16,228 nucleotides of DNA from RGIG5327 sp045612485. GTDB taxonomy: Bacteria; Verrucomicrobiota; Lentisphaeria; Victivallales; UBA1829. This document shows positions 1 to 7,390 of the stretch, in pieces. Below the pieces are notes generated by a model. The model was not told the origin of the DNA. It worked only from the letters and a program-made list of their open reading frames with translations, and searched no databases. The stretch is taken from NCBI GenBank assembly GCA_045612485.1, contig JAZKZE010000159.1, positions 1-16,228 on the forward strand, in the 5' to 3' direction. Numbering within the stretch: the first letter of the stretch is position 1; each line of letters opens with the position of its first letter. Position numbers and translations under genes: made by a program.

Positions 1-157
<157 letters not shown>

Positions 158-237
158 TTTTCCTTTTTTCCTGAATCTATGGTAAAAAAAACGTTTCTTA
201 AATCAGAATATGTTATTACCAGCAATCATAACAAAGT

Positions 238-266
238 AATGTACTACAGCTGCCTGTATTTTGCAA
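238..266 (-). promoter_or_regulatory. Possible promoter of the left-edge gene
   Basis: On the minus strand a TTGCAA box (266-261), a 17-bp spacer and TACATT (243-238) lie about 80 bases upstream of the ATG at 157. The -10 box matches the consensus at four of six positions. The same TTGCAA box appears as the -35 element of two better promoters in this window (11441-11469 and 11606-11634). Confidence 0.35.
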
Positions 267-360
267 GAAAAAATACAAAAATAATATTTCTTATTGTCTG
301 CCGGAAGAGCTTTCCTGCTCAATAAATAAATTTTTTCTGCAATAATATCCGGCTGCAGGA

Positions 361-389
361 TTGAAAAAATGCCCTTTTTGCTGTATTGT
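361..389 (+). promoter_or_regulatory. Promoter of aroK-aroC
   Basis: TTGAAA at 361-366 and TATTGT at 384-389 are separated by exactly 17 bp. Initiation near 396 would give a leader of about 36 bases before the aroK ATG. A GGAG ribosome-binding site lies at 423-426. Confidence 0.6.
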
Positions 390-431
390 AAAATAGAAGA
401 AAATCTGTAACAACAGCCGGATGGAGTAAAT

Positions 432-995
432 ATGATCCTTTGGGAAAATATCAATATCTGCGGAATAAAACACGCCGGAAAAAGTTCCGCCGCCAATGCA
501 CTGGGAACTGCTCTCGGCATTCAATGGGTGGATTCCGATGAAGTCCTCCGGGATGAATATAACTACAGAAATGGAAAAAATCTTTCTGTCAGAGAAATCT
601 ATCACGAACTGGGGGAGGAATCCTTCCGGAAATTTGAAGCGGAAATCCTGCGGAAACTCTGGGAATATGAGGATAAAGGGGTCATCGCTCTGGGGGGAGG
701 GGCTTTGAATAACCCCTTTCTATCACCGGAAGATCTGGAAAATGCCGGAATGATCGTCTGCATCGACGTGCCGGATAAAATCGCTTATGACAGGATCCTT
801 AAAAAGGGACTGCCTCCCTTTCTCCAGAAGGAACAGGATCCTTACGCCGCCTTCTGCAAAATGAATGAAGAACGCCGGAGCTTTTTTCAGAAGACCGCCC
901 ATCTCATCATCCATGCCGATGGAAAAAGTTCCCCTTACTCCAATGCAGATGCAATTCTGGAGGCGTATAATAAAAAATGGAACAGCAAAGGGTGA
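432..995 (+). CDS. aroK: Shikimate kinase
   Basis: This cytoplasmic enzyme phosphorylates the 3-hydroxyl of shikimate with ATP, the fifth step of the shikimate pathway. The 187-residue protein is about the usual family size. A Walker A P-loop (GIKHAGKS) spans residues 11-18. The shikimate-binding DSD follows at 34-36, an FR in GEESFR has Arg66, and the GGG substrate loop is at 88-90. The ERRSFFQKTAHLII segment matches the family's conserved RxPxYxxxAD region. The lid reads GLPPFL where many relatives have RPLL, so the usual lid arginine is absent. The ATG has a GGAG box five bases upstream. The gene ends 6 bp before aroC, so the two are probably one transcript. Confidence 0.92.
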   Translation: MILWENINICGIKHAGKSSAANALGTALGIQWVDSDEVLRDEYNYRNGKNLSVREIYHELGEESFRKFEAEILRKLWEYEDKGVIALGGGALNNPFLSPEDLENAGMIVCIDVPDKIAYDRILKKGLPPFLQKEQDPYAAFCKMNEERRSFFQKTAHLIIHADGKSSPYSNADAILEAYNKKWNSKG

Positions 996-1001
996 TATTT
1001 T

Positions 1002-2057
1002 ATGAACAGCTCATTCGGTACTATTTTTAATGTAACCACTTTCGGGGAATCCCACGGAAAAGCCCTGGGGGTCATCATTGACGGTGTTCCCGCCGGTATT
1101 CCCGTTGATGAAGCTTTTATCCAGCAGGAACTTGACCGCCGCAAACCCGGACAATCTTCTGTAAGCACCGCAAGAAAAGAATCCGATACCGGCGAGATCC
1201 TTTCCGGTGTCTTTGAAGGCGTTACCACCGGTACCCCCATTGCCATTCTTCTGCGGAACAGTGATCAGCACTCTTCCGATTACTCCAATATCGCCAATAT
1301 ATTCCGTCCCGGTCACGCCGATTATACCTTTTTCAAAAAGTTCGGCATACGGGATTATCGCGGCGGTGGACGCTCCTCCGGAAGGGAAACTGCCGCAAGA
1401 GTTGCTGCCGGAGCCGTTGCAAAACTTTTCCTGAAGGAATATGGTATCACGGTAAGAGCGTGTACAAGTCAGATCGGAAAAGTGAAGGCTTCTCTCCCGT
1501 ACTGCTGGGAGGAAGTGGAAAAAAATATTGTCCGCACTGCTGATGCCTCCTCCGCTGAAAATATGATCCTTGCCGTAAAAAATGCCGCAGCTGCCAAAGA
1601 CAGTATCGGTGGAGCTGTTTACGGGGAGATTTTGGGACTGCCCCCGGGACTGGGGGAGGGCGTTTTCGATAAATTTGATGCTCTCCTTGCTCATGCCTTC
1701 ATGTCCATCGGCGGGATCAAGGGCGTGGAGATCGGTGACGGTTTTGACGTGGCGGAAAGGCTGGGGTCGGAAAATAATGACCAGATGGATGCAAATGGTT
1801 TCAGAAGTAATCATGCCGGCGGTATCCTGGGCGGTATTTCCAACGGCAATACGGTAACGTTCCGGCTCGCCGTGAAACCTACACCCTCCATCGCTTCTTT
1901 ACAGAAAAGTATCAATACTTCCGGAGAAGAAGTGGATGTGGAGATCCACGGCAGACACGACCCCTGTCTTGTCCCCCGTATCGTTCCTGTCGCAGAAGCT
2001 ATGGCGGCGATGGTGACAGCGGATCTTCTTTTACGTTCCCGGGCATCCAGAAAGTAA
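1002..2057 (+). CDS. aroC: Chorismate synthase
   Basis: This enzyme converts 5-enolpyruvylshikimate 3-phosphate to chorismate by anti-1,4-elimination of phosphate and needs reduced FMN. All three family signatures are present. GESHGK is at residues 15-20, with catalytic His18. RPGHAD at 102-107 is followed by RDYRGGGRSSGRET at 117-130. RSNHAGGILGGISNG lies in the C-terminal third. The 351-residue length is typical of the bacterial enzyme. The start follows aroK by 6 bp, with an AAAGGG-type ribosome-binding site inside the end of aroK, so the pair forms an operon for consecutive late shikimate steps (the EPSP synthase between them is encoded elsewhere). No clear terminator follows; the DNA passes directly into a gene remnant on the other strand. 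Confidence 0.97.
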   Translation: MNSSFGTIFNVTTFGESHGKALGVIIDGVPAGIPVDEAFIQQELDRRKPGQSSVSTARKESDTGEILSGVFEGVTTGTPIAILLRNSDQHSSDYSNIANIFRPGHADYTFFKKFGIRDYRGGGRSSGRETAARVAAGAVAKLFLKEYGITVRACTSQIGKVKASLPYCWEEVEKNIVRTADASSAENMILAVKNAAAAKDSIGGAVYGEILGLPPGLGEGVFDKFDALLAHAFMSIGGIKGVEIGDGFDVAERLGSENNDQMDANGFRSNHAGGILGGISNGNTVTFRLAVKPTPSIASLQKSINTSGEEVDVEIHGRHDPCLVPRIVPVAEAMAAMVTADLLLRSRASRK

Positions 2058-2113
2058 ATTGCTTTTTACACAGTGAACCGGGGAAAAAATAATAAATTAC
2101 GGGTTTTACAAGT

Positions 2114-2415
2114 TTAATATCCGGGATATTTTTTCCACCAGTTTTCTGTGATGCGGCCATTTTCATCTGTTTCTTTTCTGATATGCAGATCATCGGCAAT
2201 CCGGCTGACAACATCATATTCCCGCAGATTTTTCCGCCATTTTTCCGCAATGGCGTTTTCTCCGTTCAGAATACCCGGAATATTGCCTGTAATGGCTCCC
2301 GTGGAATCGCTGTTCCCTGTGATATTGATCGCTTCCGGGACTCCCGCAGTAAAATCCCATTCATTACGCAAGGCACAGAAAATACTGATCGCCACGGCAG
2401 AAAAGTAAATATCGT
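2114..2415 (-). pseudogene. ADP-ribosylglycohydrolase C-terminal remnant
   Basis: The minus frame ending at TAA 2116-2114 carries the C-terminal core of the ADP-ribosylglycohydrolase (DraG/ARH) family. Recognisable pieces are an AVAISIFCALR helix, the metal-site loop ITGNSDSTGAITGN, EKWRKNLREYDVV and IADDL, and a WWKKYPGY end. The family normally has about 250-350 residues and several metal-binding motifs upstream, and none of these is found here in any minus frame. Recognisable similarity stops near 2415. The first Asp of the usual GDSDSTGA loop is Asn (GNSDSTGA), another sign of decay. An in-frame ATG at 2452 exists, but a protein from it would lack most of the fold. The intact enzymes remove ADP-ribose from proteins or small molecules. 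I infer a dead fragment. Confidence 0.7.
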
Positions 2416-2680
2416 CTGGAAAGAAGGGAAACGCTTTTGGGTAAAAGACCATTGGGAATATAAAGAAGGGTTTTCACCACTTGAAAAATGCATTGAAATT
2501 ACACATTCTTTAAGCAAAGCAATGGACTTGTGTCATCAATGGACTTCTGAAAATTTTACAGCGGAGGAAACGGGGTGTATCTGTACCAACAATCAGTATG
2601 AAGCTGAACTGGAGGAAGAATGGGTACAGGATCGTTCGGAGCTTTACTGCATGACCGGAAAAGAGAAAAAGGGACCGTAA
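2406..2680 (+). pseudogene. C-terminal stump of an unknown protein
   Basis: From about 2406 the plus frame becomes protein-like: mixed charge, several Trp, and a helical stretch EKCIEITHSLSKAMDLC followed by an acidic tail EAELEEEW. It ends at TAA 2678-2680. I do not recognise the family. The same frame is open back to an ATG at 2183, but that upstream part lies antisense over the ADP-ribosylglycohydrolase remnant and reads as a shadow (FPPFFRNGVF and similar). No in-frame ATG or GTG with a ribosome-binding site occurs near 2406. Codons are more AT-rich than in neighbouring genes. The simplest reading is that the 5' part was lost in the same event that truncated the facing gene. Confidence 0.4.
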
Positions 2681-2762
2681 GGAAATCGGGGGAATAAAAG
2701 GAAGGAAATAGACGTTCCCGGAAAAATCTTTTTAAAAAATATGGAAAAAAATCTCCGGAAAC

Positions 2763-2791
2763 TTGAAAAGGAAAACAAGTGGGGCTATATT
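2763..2791 (+). promoter_or_regulatory. Promoter of the PEP carboxykinase gene
   Basis: TTGAAA at 2763-2768 and TATATT at 2786-2791 have a 17-bp spacer. The leader is about 45 bases and ends in a full AGGAGG ribosome-binding site at 2832-2837, five bases before the ATG. This is the strongest expression signal in the window. Confidence 0.75.
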
Positions 2792-2842
2792 ACCTCATTC
2801 ACTATGCAAAAAAATCCGTTTACACTACATTAGGAGGTAAAA

Positions 2843-4684
2843 ATGGTTAAAATGCTGAATGCTGCGCCCGATCATGCGGCGCTCGTCGCGTGGGTGAACG
2901 AATGGGTTTCCATCTGCGAACCTGACGCCCTCTACTGGTGCGACGGCACCAACACCGAATACTACAATCTCTGCGAAGAGATGGTACAGTCCGGGCTCGC
3001 CACCCGCCTGAACAGCAAGCTGCGTCCTGACTGCGTGCTGTTCCGCAGTGACCCGTCCGACGTTGCCCGTGTTGAAGCCCGTACTTATATCGCTTCCGAA
3101 AAACAGGAAGATGCCGGTCCCACAAATAACTGGATCGACCCCAAACAGCTGAAAGCAGAAATGCTTGCTCTCTACAAAGGCTGTATGCATGGCAGAACCA
3201 TGTACGTCATCCCCTACTCCATGGGTCCTGTGGGCAGCAATATCGCCAAGATCGGTGTGGAAATCACTGACTCTGCTTACGTTGTGATCAACATGCACGT
3301 CATGACCCGCGTTGGCAACGATGTTCTCAACATTCTGGGCAAAGACGGCGAATTCGTCCGCTGTGTCCACTCCGTGGGCAAACCCCTGGAAAACGGTGCC
3401 AAAGACAATGGGGTCTGGCCCTGCGCTCCCATGGATAAAAAATACATCTCCCAGTTCCCTGAAACCAGAGAGATCTGGTCCTACGGTTCCGGTTACGGAG
3501 GAAACGCCATCCTCGGTAAAAAATGTCTTGCTCTCCGTATTGCCACCGTGCAGGCCAGAGATGAAGGCTGGATGGCTGAACACATGCTTATCCTCAAGCT
3601 TACCAATCCCCAGGGCAAGGTCAAATATGTGACCGGTGCATTCCCCTCTGCTTGCGGTAAGACAAACCTCGCCATGCTCATCCCCACCATTCCCGGATGG
3701 AAAGTGGAAACCATCGGTGACGATATCGCCTGGATGAAATTCGGCAAAGACGGCAGACTTTATGCTATCAATCCTGAAAACGGTTTCTTCGGTGTTGCCC
3801 CCGGTACCTCCATGAAATCCAATCAGAACGCTATGCTCTCCTGCCGCAAAGAAACCATCTTCACCAACTGCGCACTGCGTGAAAACGGCGACATCTGGTG
3901 GGAAGGTATCGACATTCCTCTGGAAGAAGGCGAAAAGCTCATCGACTGGAAAGGCAATGTCTGGGAAAAAGGCAAAGTGGACGCTGAAGGCAAAGAAGTC
4001 AAAGCTGCCCACCCCAATGCCCGTTTCTCCGCCCGCGCCAAGAACTGCCCTGCCATCGCTCCCAACTGGGAAGATCCCGCAGGTGTACCCATTGACGCAT
4101 TCCTCTTCGGCGGACGCCGTCCCTCCACCCTTCCTCTCGTTTACCAGTCCCTCTCCTGGGAACATGGTGTAATGATCGGTTCCTCCGTGGGTTCCGAAGT
4201 TACCGCTGCTGCTCTTGACGTGAAGGCCGGTACCGTCCGCCGTGACCCCTTCGCCATGCTGCCCTTCTGCGGTTACAACATGGGTGACTACTTCCAGCAC
4301 TGGCTGGATATCGGCAAGAAAGAAGGCGCTGTCCTTCCCAAGATCTTCTGCGTGAACTGGTTCCGCAAGACCGCCGATGGTCGCTGGCTCTGGCCCGGAT
4401 TCGGCGATAACAGCCGCGTCCTCAAATGGATCTTTGAACGCTGCGACGGCGAAGGCGAAGCTGTGGAAACTCCTATCGGTTACATGCCCACTCTCAATGC
4501 CATCGACCGTACCGGTATTGAAGATGAAGTATCCGAAGCCGATATGAAAGAACTGCTTGCCTTTGATAAAGAAGGCTGGATGAAAGAAGCTGACATGATC
4601 GAAGAACACTATAAGAAGTTCGACAGACTTCCCAAAGTGCTTGCTGATCAGCTGGCTGCTCTCAAGGCACGTCTTGCCAAATAA
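2843..4684 (+). CDS. pckG: Phosphoenolpyruvate carboxykinase (GTP)
   Basis: This cytoplasmic enzyme interconverts oxaloacetate + GTP with PEP + CO2 + GDP. It works in gluconeogenesis or, in fermenters, in CO2-fixing anaplerosis. The 613-residue length matches the GTP-dependent family. Visible motifs are VARVEART, YGGNAILGKKCLALRIA, the metal-ligand His in AEHMLILKL, and the GTP-class P-loop FPSACGKTN at residues 267-275 with the characteristic Cys271. Then come GDDIAWMKFG, SARAKNCPAI, FLFGGRRPS and WFRKTADGRW. Codon choice is strongly biased (almost no TTA, CTA or TCA), as in highly expressed genes, and this leaves a 695-codon open frame on the opposite strand. The gene is monocistronic, with its own promoter and a strong terminator. 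Confidence 0.97.
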   Translation: MVKMLNAAPDHAALVAWVNEWVSICEPDALYWCDGTNTEYYNLCEEMVQSGLATRLNSKLRPDCVLFRSDPSDVARVEARTYIASEKQEDAGPTNNWIDPKQLKAEMLALYKGCMHGRTMYVIPYSMGPVGSNIAKIGVEITDSAYVVINMHVMTRVGNDVLNILGKDGEFVRCVHSVGKPLENGAKDNGVWPCAPMDKKYISQFPETREIWSYGSGYGGNAILGKKCLALRIATVQARDEGWMAEHMLILKLTNPQGKVKYVTGAFPSACGKTNLAMLIPTIPGWKVETIGDDIAWMKFGKDGRLYAINPENGFFGVAPGTSMKSNQNAMLSCRKETIFTNCALRENGDIWWEGIDIPLEEGEKLIDWKGNVWEKGKVDAEGKEVKAAHPNARFSARAKNCPAIAPNWEDPAGVPIDAFLFGGRRPSTLPLVYQSLSWEHGVMIGSSVGSEVTAAALDVKAGTVRRDPFAMLPFCGYNMGDYFQHWLDIGKKEGAVLPKIFCVNWFRKTADGRWLWPGFGDNSRVLKWIFERCDGEGEAVETPIGYMPTLNAIDRTGIEDEVSEADMKELLAFDKEGWMKEADMIEEHYKKFDRLPKVLADQLAALKARLAK

Positions 4685-4705
4685 ATAACATTTTCTGTTA
4701 TTTCC

Positions 4706-4740
4706 ATCCCGGTTGGATTTTTTCCGCCGGGATTTTTTTT
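4706..4740 (+). terminator. Intrinsic terminator of the PEP carboxykinase gene
   Basis: ATCCCGG (4706-4712) pairs perfectly with CCGGGAT (4727-4733) and is followed by a run of eight T (4733-4740), 20 bases after the stop codon. Confidence 0.88.
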
Positions 4741-4771
4741 GCTTTCTGAAAAGGGAAGAGAGATTTCCTTC

Positions 4772-4836
4772 TTTGACATGAAAAATCCATGATTGTGGCT
4801 TTTTTCCACATTTTTCCGTGTTTTTTGACATGAAAA
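4772..4836 (+). repeat. Paired 13-bp direct repeat TTTGACATGAAAA
   Basis: Identical copies occur at 4772-4784 and 4824-4836, with starts 52 bp apart (about five helical turns). A further TTGACA follows at 4864-4869. None of the three TTGACA boxes has a -10 box at 16-18 bp, so the copies may be regulator-binding sites rather than -35 elements. Confidence 0.6.
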
Positions 4837-4872
4837 TATAAAAAAGAGGATTTATTTTCTCTGTTGACAGGG

Positions 4873-4878
4873 TATAGT
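4873..4878 (+). promoter_or_regulatory. Candidate -10 box upstream of the gene at 4931
   Basis: TATAGT matches the -10 consensus at five of six positions, but no good -35 box stands 16-18 bp upstream. This fits an activator-dependent promoter. The leader would be about 46 bases and ends in a GAGG ribosome-binding site at 4922-4925. Confidence 0.35.
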
Positions 4879-4930
4879 AATAAAGAAAAGTTCCGTCAAG
4901 TAATCCAATCACACAGAAAATGAGGTAAAG

Positions 4931-5758
4931 ATGAAATTAAAAGACCGTTTCTGGATCTGGGGACAGGATGCCATGTCCCATCAGAATGCTCTGGGAAATG
5001 CCCGATGGAAACTGCCCGGAGGCAATAAACTTGAACCTGTGGAAGGGGCTGCATTCCTGGGGATTCCCAATATCTGCCGTGTTGTGATGTGCGGCAAGCC
5101 TGAACCCCCTTTTGATGCGGAATCTGAAAAGATGAAAGATGTGCCTAAAGTCATCTATTCCGCTATCGGTGACTCCGGTTCCACAAGAAACGATCAGGAA
5201 ACTGATGTGGAAGAGGTGATCCGGCAGGCTGCCAAATATCCCAATGTGGTCGGTGCCATCCTGGACGACTTCTTCGGTCACAGACTGCCTTCCCCCGGTG
5301 TGGAGGAACGCTGGGCAAGATATTCTTCCGAATATATCCACAATATGCGGGAAAGACTGCATACAGCTCTTCCCCGTCCGCTGGATCTCTGGGTGGTCTG
5401 GTACAAAAGAGGGCTGGAATTCCCCATTGATGATTACCTGAGAGAGTTTGACGGGATCACCTACTGGAATATGGATACTCCCGCACAGAAAAATGAACTG
5501 CGGGATGATCTTGACCGTATGATCGAACGCACCCCGGGCAAAAAGCGTATGACCGGCTGCTATATCTGGAATTACGGTGCCGGTAAACCCCTTTCTCCTG
5601 ATGAATTGAAATTTGAATGTGAAACATTCTATGATTACATCAAACAGGGGAAAACGGAAGGGATCGTTTTCTGCTCCAATACCTGTGCCGATATCGGAGG
5701 ACCTGCCATTGACTTCCTCCGCGGCTGGATCAAAGAGGTCGGGGAAGAAGAGATCTGA
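4931..5758 (+). CDS. Uncharacterised protein, possible TIM-barrel glycosidase-like fold
   Basis: I do not recognise a named family. The 275-residue protein has no signal peptide or membrane segment, so it is probably cytoplasmic. Its pattern suggests an alpha/beta barrel. Strand-like runs end in polar or aromatic residues: VVGAILDDFF (Asp112-Asp113), LDLWVVWY (152-158), FDGITYWNMD (173-182), GCYIWNY (209-215) and GIVFCSN (244-250). Acidic pairs and Trp at strand ends are usual in glycoside hydrolases of the (beta/alpha)8 type. A GAGG ribosome-binding site five bases before the ATG fixes the start. It stands alone between the PEP carboxykinase terminator and a bidirectional terminator, with an unusual repeat-rich upstream region. 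A sugar-related role is inference only. Confidence 0.85.
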   Translation: MKLKDRFWIWGQDAMSHQNALGNARWKLPGGNKLEPVEGAAFLGIPNICRVVMCGKPEPPFDAESEKMKDVPKVIYSAIGDSGSTRNDQETDVEEVIRQAAKYPNVVGAILDDFFGHRLPSPGVEERWARYSSEYIHNMRERLHTALPRPLDLWVVWYKRGLEFPIDDYLREFDGITYWNMDTPAQKNELRDDLDRMIERTPGKKRMTGCYIWNYGAGKPLSPDELKFECETFYDYIKQGKTEGIVFCSNTCADIGGPAIDFLRGWIKEVGEEEI

Positions 5759-5794
5759 TCGCTGTAAAAGGATGGTCTGAAATAATAAAAAAAA

Positions 5795-5840
5795 CGGGGT
5801 TGCCGTGAACGGTGAATGGTTCAAGGCAGCCCCGGTTTTT
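5795..5840. terminator. Bidirectional terminator between the 4931 gene and pdxT
   Basis: CGGGGTTGCC (5795-5804) pairs with GGCAGCCCCG (5825-5834), and an inner TGAAC/GTTCA (5806-5810/5819-5823) extends the stem to about 15 pairs. A T run follows on the plus strand (5836-5840) and an A run precedes it (5787-5794, a T run on the minus strand). It therefore serves both converging transcripts. Confidence 0.9.
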
Positions 5841-5854
5841 GTTATAATAAAAGT

Positions 5855-6430
5855 TTATTTTCTGTATCCAAGCATTTCTTCAAGGAAATATTCAGCAATA
5901 CGGCAGTCTTTCCCCAGTTCCGGATGGAAGGTCATGGCAAGCTGATTGCCCTGTCTGACGGCAGTGATCCTGCCTTCATGTTCTGCAAGAACTTCTGTTC
6001 CGGGAACACAGAACTCTATTTGCGGAGCCCGGATGAAACTCATGGGAATATCTTTGATGCCTGCAAAAGTCCCCTTTGTATGGAAACTGGACAGCTGTCT
6101 GCCGTAGGCATTGCGCCGTACGGAAATATCCAGAGTTCCCAGATGTACAGTGGGATCATCCAGAAGCTGCCGGGCAAGGAGGATCGTTCCGGCGCAGGTC
6201 GCCATAACGGGCAGTCCCCCTTCAATACGGGAACGGAGAAGATCGAACATATCCAGTTCCCGCAGCAATTTGCCCTGTACGGTACTTTCGCCTCCGGGAA
6301 GGATCACAGCGTCAAAATCTTTTGCCAGATCACTTTTCTGCCGTAATTGACAGGTCGGGATATTCATTCTCTGAAAAACCGCCTCATGTTCGGCAAAATC
6401 CCCCTGCAAGGCAAGAACTGCTATTTGCAT
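5855..6430 (-). CDS. pdxT: Pyridoxal 5'-phosphate synthase glutaminase subunit PdxT
   Basis: This is the class-I amidotransferase partner of PdxS. It hydrolyses glutamine and channels ammonia to PdxS for one-step PLP synthesis. The 191 residues match the family. The start reads MQIAVLALQGDFAEHE, the oxyanion region LPGGEST is at 44-50, and the nucleophile Cys79 sits in ATCAGT. His169 and Glu171 in TFHPEL complete the triad, and the RAPQIE and HTKGTFAG segments are also typical. Its ATG overlaps the pdxS stop as TGATG, so translation is probably coupled and the subunits made in fixed ratio. A bidirectional terminator follows 15 bp after the stop. Confidence 0.97.
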   Translation of the reverse strand: MQIAVLALQGDFAEHEAVFQRMNIPTCQLRQKSDLAKDFDAVILPGGESTVQGKLLRELDMFDLLRSRIEGGLPVMATCAGTILLARQLLDDPTVHLGTLDISVRRNAYGRQLSSFHTKGTFAGIKDIPMSFIRAPQIEFCVPGTEVLAEHEGRITAVRQGNQLAMTFHPELGKDCRIAEYFLEEMLGYRK

Positions 6431-7305
6431 CAGATACCCCGTTCTTCCATGATGATCTTGATCTCGGCAGGATTGATCCCCACCATTGCTTCGCCCAGTC
6501 CGCAGGAAAGTTCAGCAAGCATTCCGTAATCCTGATAATTGGTCACCGCTTTGACGATGGCGGCGGCACGTTTTGCAGGATCACCGGACTTGAAGATACC
6601 GGAACCTACAAATACTCCTTCTGCGCCCAGAAGCATCATCAATGCGGCATCAGCGGGAGTGGCAACTCCACCTGCGGCAAAGTTCACCACAGGGAGTTTA
6701 CCGTTCTGATGAACATACTGCAGAAGATCGAAAGGCACCTGCAGCTGTTTGGCGGCTTCGTAAAGTTCATCTTCCGCCATGTTGGTTACGCGGCGGATCT
6801 CCTGATTCATCTTCCGCATGTGGCGGACTGCCTGTACCACATCACCGGTACCGGGTTCCCCTTTGGTACGGATCATTGCTGCTCCTTCATTGATACGGCG
6901 CAATGCTTCGCCCAGATCTCTTGCTCCGCAGACAAAAGGAACTTTGAATGCTCTTTTATCCACATGGTAAATATCATCCGCCGGACTTAAAACTTCACTT
7001 TCGTCGATGTAGTCGATTTCAATGGCTTCCAGGATCCTTGCTTCCGCAATGTGGCCGATACGGCATTTTGCCATTACCGGAATGGAAACGGCTTCCTGAA
7101 TACCTTTGATCATACCCGGATCGCTCATACGGGAAACTCCCCCTGCCGCACGGATGTCTGCGGGGATGCGTTCCAGAGCCATTACGGCACACGCTCCGGC
7201 ATCTTCCGCGATCTTTGCCTGTTCGGGGGTGGTTACATCCATGATCACTCCGCCTTTCAGCATACGGGCGAGATCGCAATTCAATTCATACTGTTCGTTT
7301 TTCAT
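6430..7305 (-). CDS. pdxS: Pyridoxal 5'-phosphate synthase lyase subunit PdxS
   Basis: This (beta/alpha)8 synthase builds PLP from ribose 5-phosphate, glyceraldehyde 3-phosphate and ammonia supplied by PdxT (the DXP-independent pathway). From the ATG at 7305 the protein has 291 residues, the usual size. Family residues are in place: Asp23 in GVIMDV, Lys80 in MAKCRIGH and Lys148 in IRTKGEPGTG, with the conserved EVLSPADD and GGVATPADAALMM segments. The frame is open upstream to 7425, but those codons run through the promoter and into the divergent regulator. An AGAAGGA ribosome-binding site about 8 bases before 7305 fixes the start. It is first in the pdxST operon. Confidence 0.97.
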   Translation of the reverse strand: MKNEQYELNCDLARMLKGGVIMDVTTPEQAKIAEDAGACAVMALERIPADIRAAGGVSRMSDPGMIKGIQEAVSIPVMAKCRIGHIAEARILEAIEIDYIDESEVLSPADDIYHVDKRAFKVPFVCGARDLGEALRRINEGAAMIRTKGEPGTGDVVQAVRHMRKMNQEIRRVTNMAEDELYEAAKQLQVPFDLLQYVHQNGKLPVVNFAAGGVATPADAALMMLLGAEGVFVGSGIFKSGDPAKRAAAIVKAVTNYQDYGMLAELSCGLGEAMVGINPAEIKIIMEERGI

Positions 7306-7336
7306 TTTTATTTTCCTTCTGTTTTTGTTTTCAGGT

Positions 7337-7365
7337 TTGACTTTAATATAATATGGCTGTATATT
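7337..7365 (+). promoter_or_regulatory. Promoter of the PdxR-like regulator gene
   Basis: TTGACT (7337-7342) and TATATT (7360-7365) have a 17-bp spacer. The expected start near 7372 leaves a leader of only about 15 bases, and no Shine-Dalgarno sequence precedes the ATG at 7387. Translation may be inefficient or depend on the AT-rich leader. Confidence 0.65.
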
Positions 7366-7390
7366 CAATACAAACTTTGAAATTGTATGG
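7342..7390. promoter_or_regulatory. Two matched inverted repeats, likely regulator operators
   Basis: Repeat 1 is TTTAATATA-N9-TATATTCAA (7342-7368, 8 of 9 pairs). Repeat 2 is CAATACAA-N9-TTGTATGG (about 7366-7390, 7 of 8 pairs). Their centres are about 23 bp apart, roughly two helical turns, and both have the same 9-bp gap. They cover the -10 and -35 boxes of both divergent promoters and the regulator's own start codon, which suits autorepression plus control of pdxST. Confidence 0.55.
7345..7373 (-). promoter_or_regulatory. Promoter of pdxST
   Basis: On the minus strand, TTGTAT (7373-7368) and TATATT (7350-7345) are 17 bp apart. Initiation near 7338 gives a leader of about 33 bases to the pdxS ATG. 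This promoter lies almost entirely inside the oppositely directed regulator promoter. Confidence 0.65.

Noticed and set aside
1011..1814. 267-codon open frame antisense to aroC
   Set aside because: Shadow of a well-identified gene, with no start signal or domain.
2825..4912. 695-codon open frame antisense to the PEP carboxykinase gene
   Set aside because: It arises because the highly biased sense gene avoids TTA, CTA and TCA. The peptide (many H, G and F runs) has no recognisable domain and no ribosome-binding site.
4937..5824. 295-codon open frame antisense to the gene at 4931
   Set aside because: Shadow frame: it reads through the bidirectional terminator and shows no protein family features.
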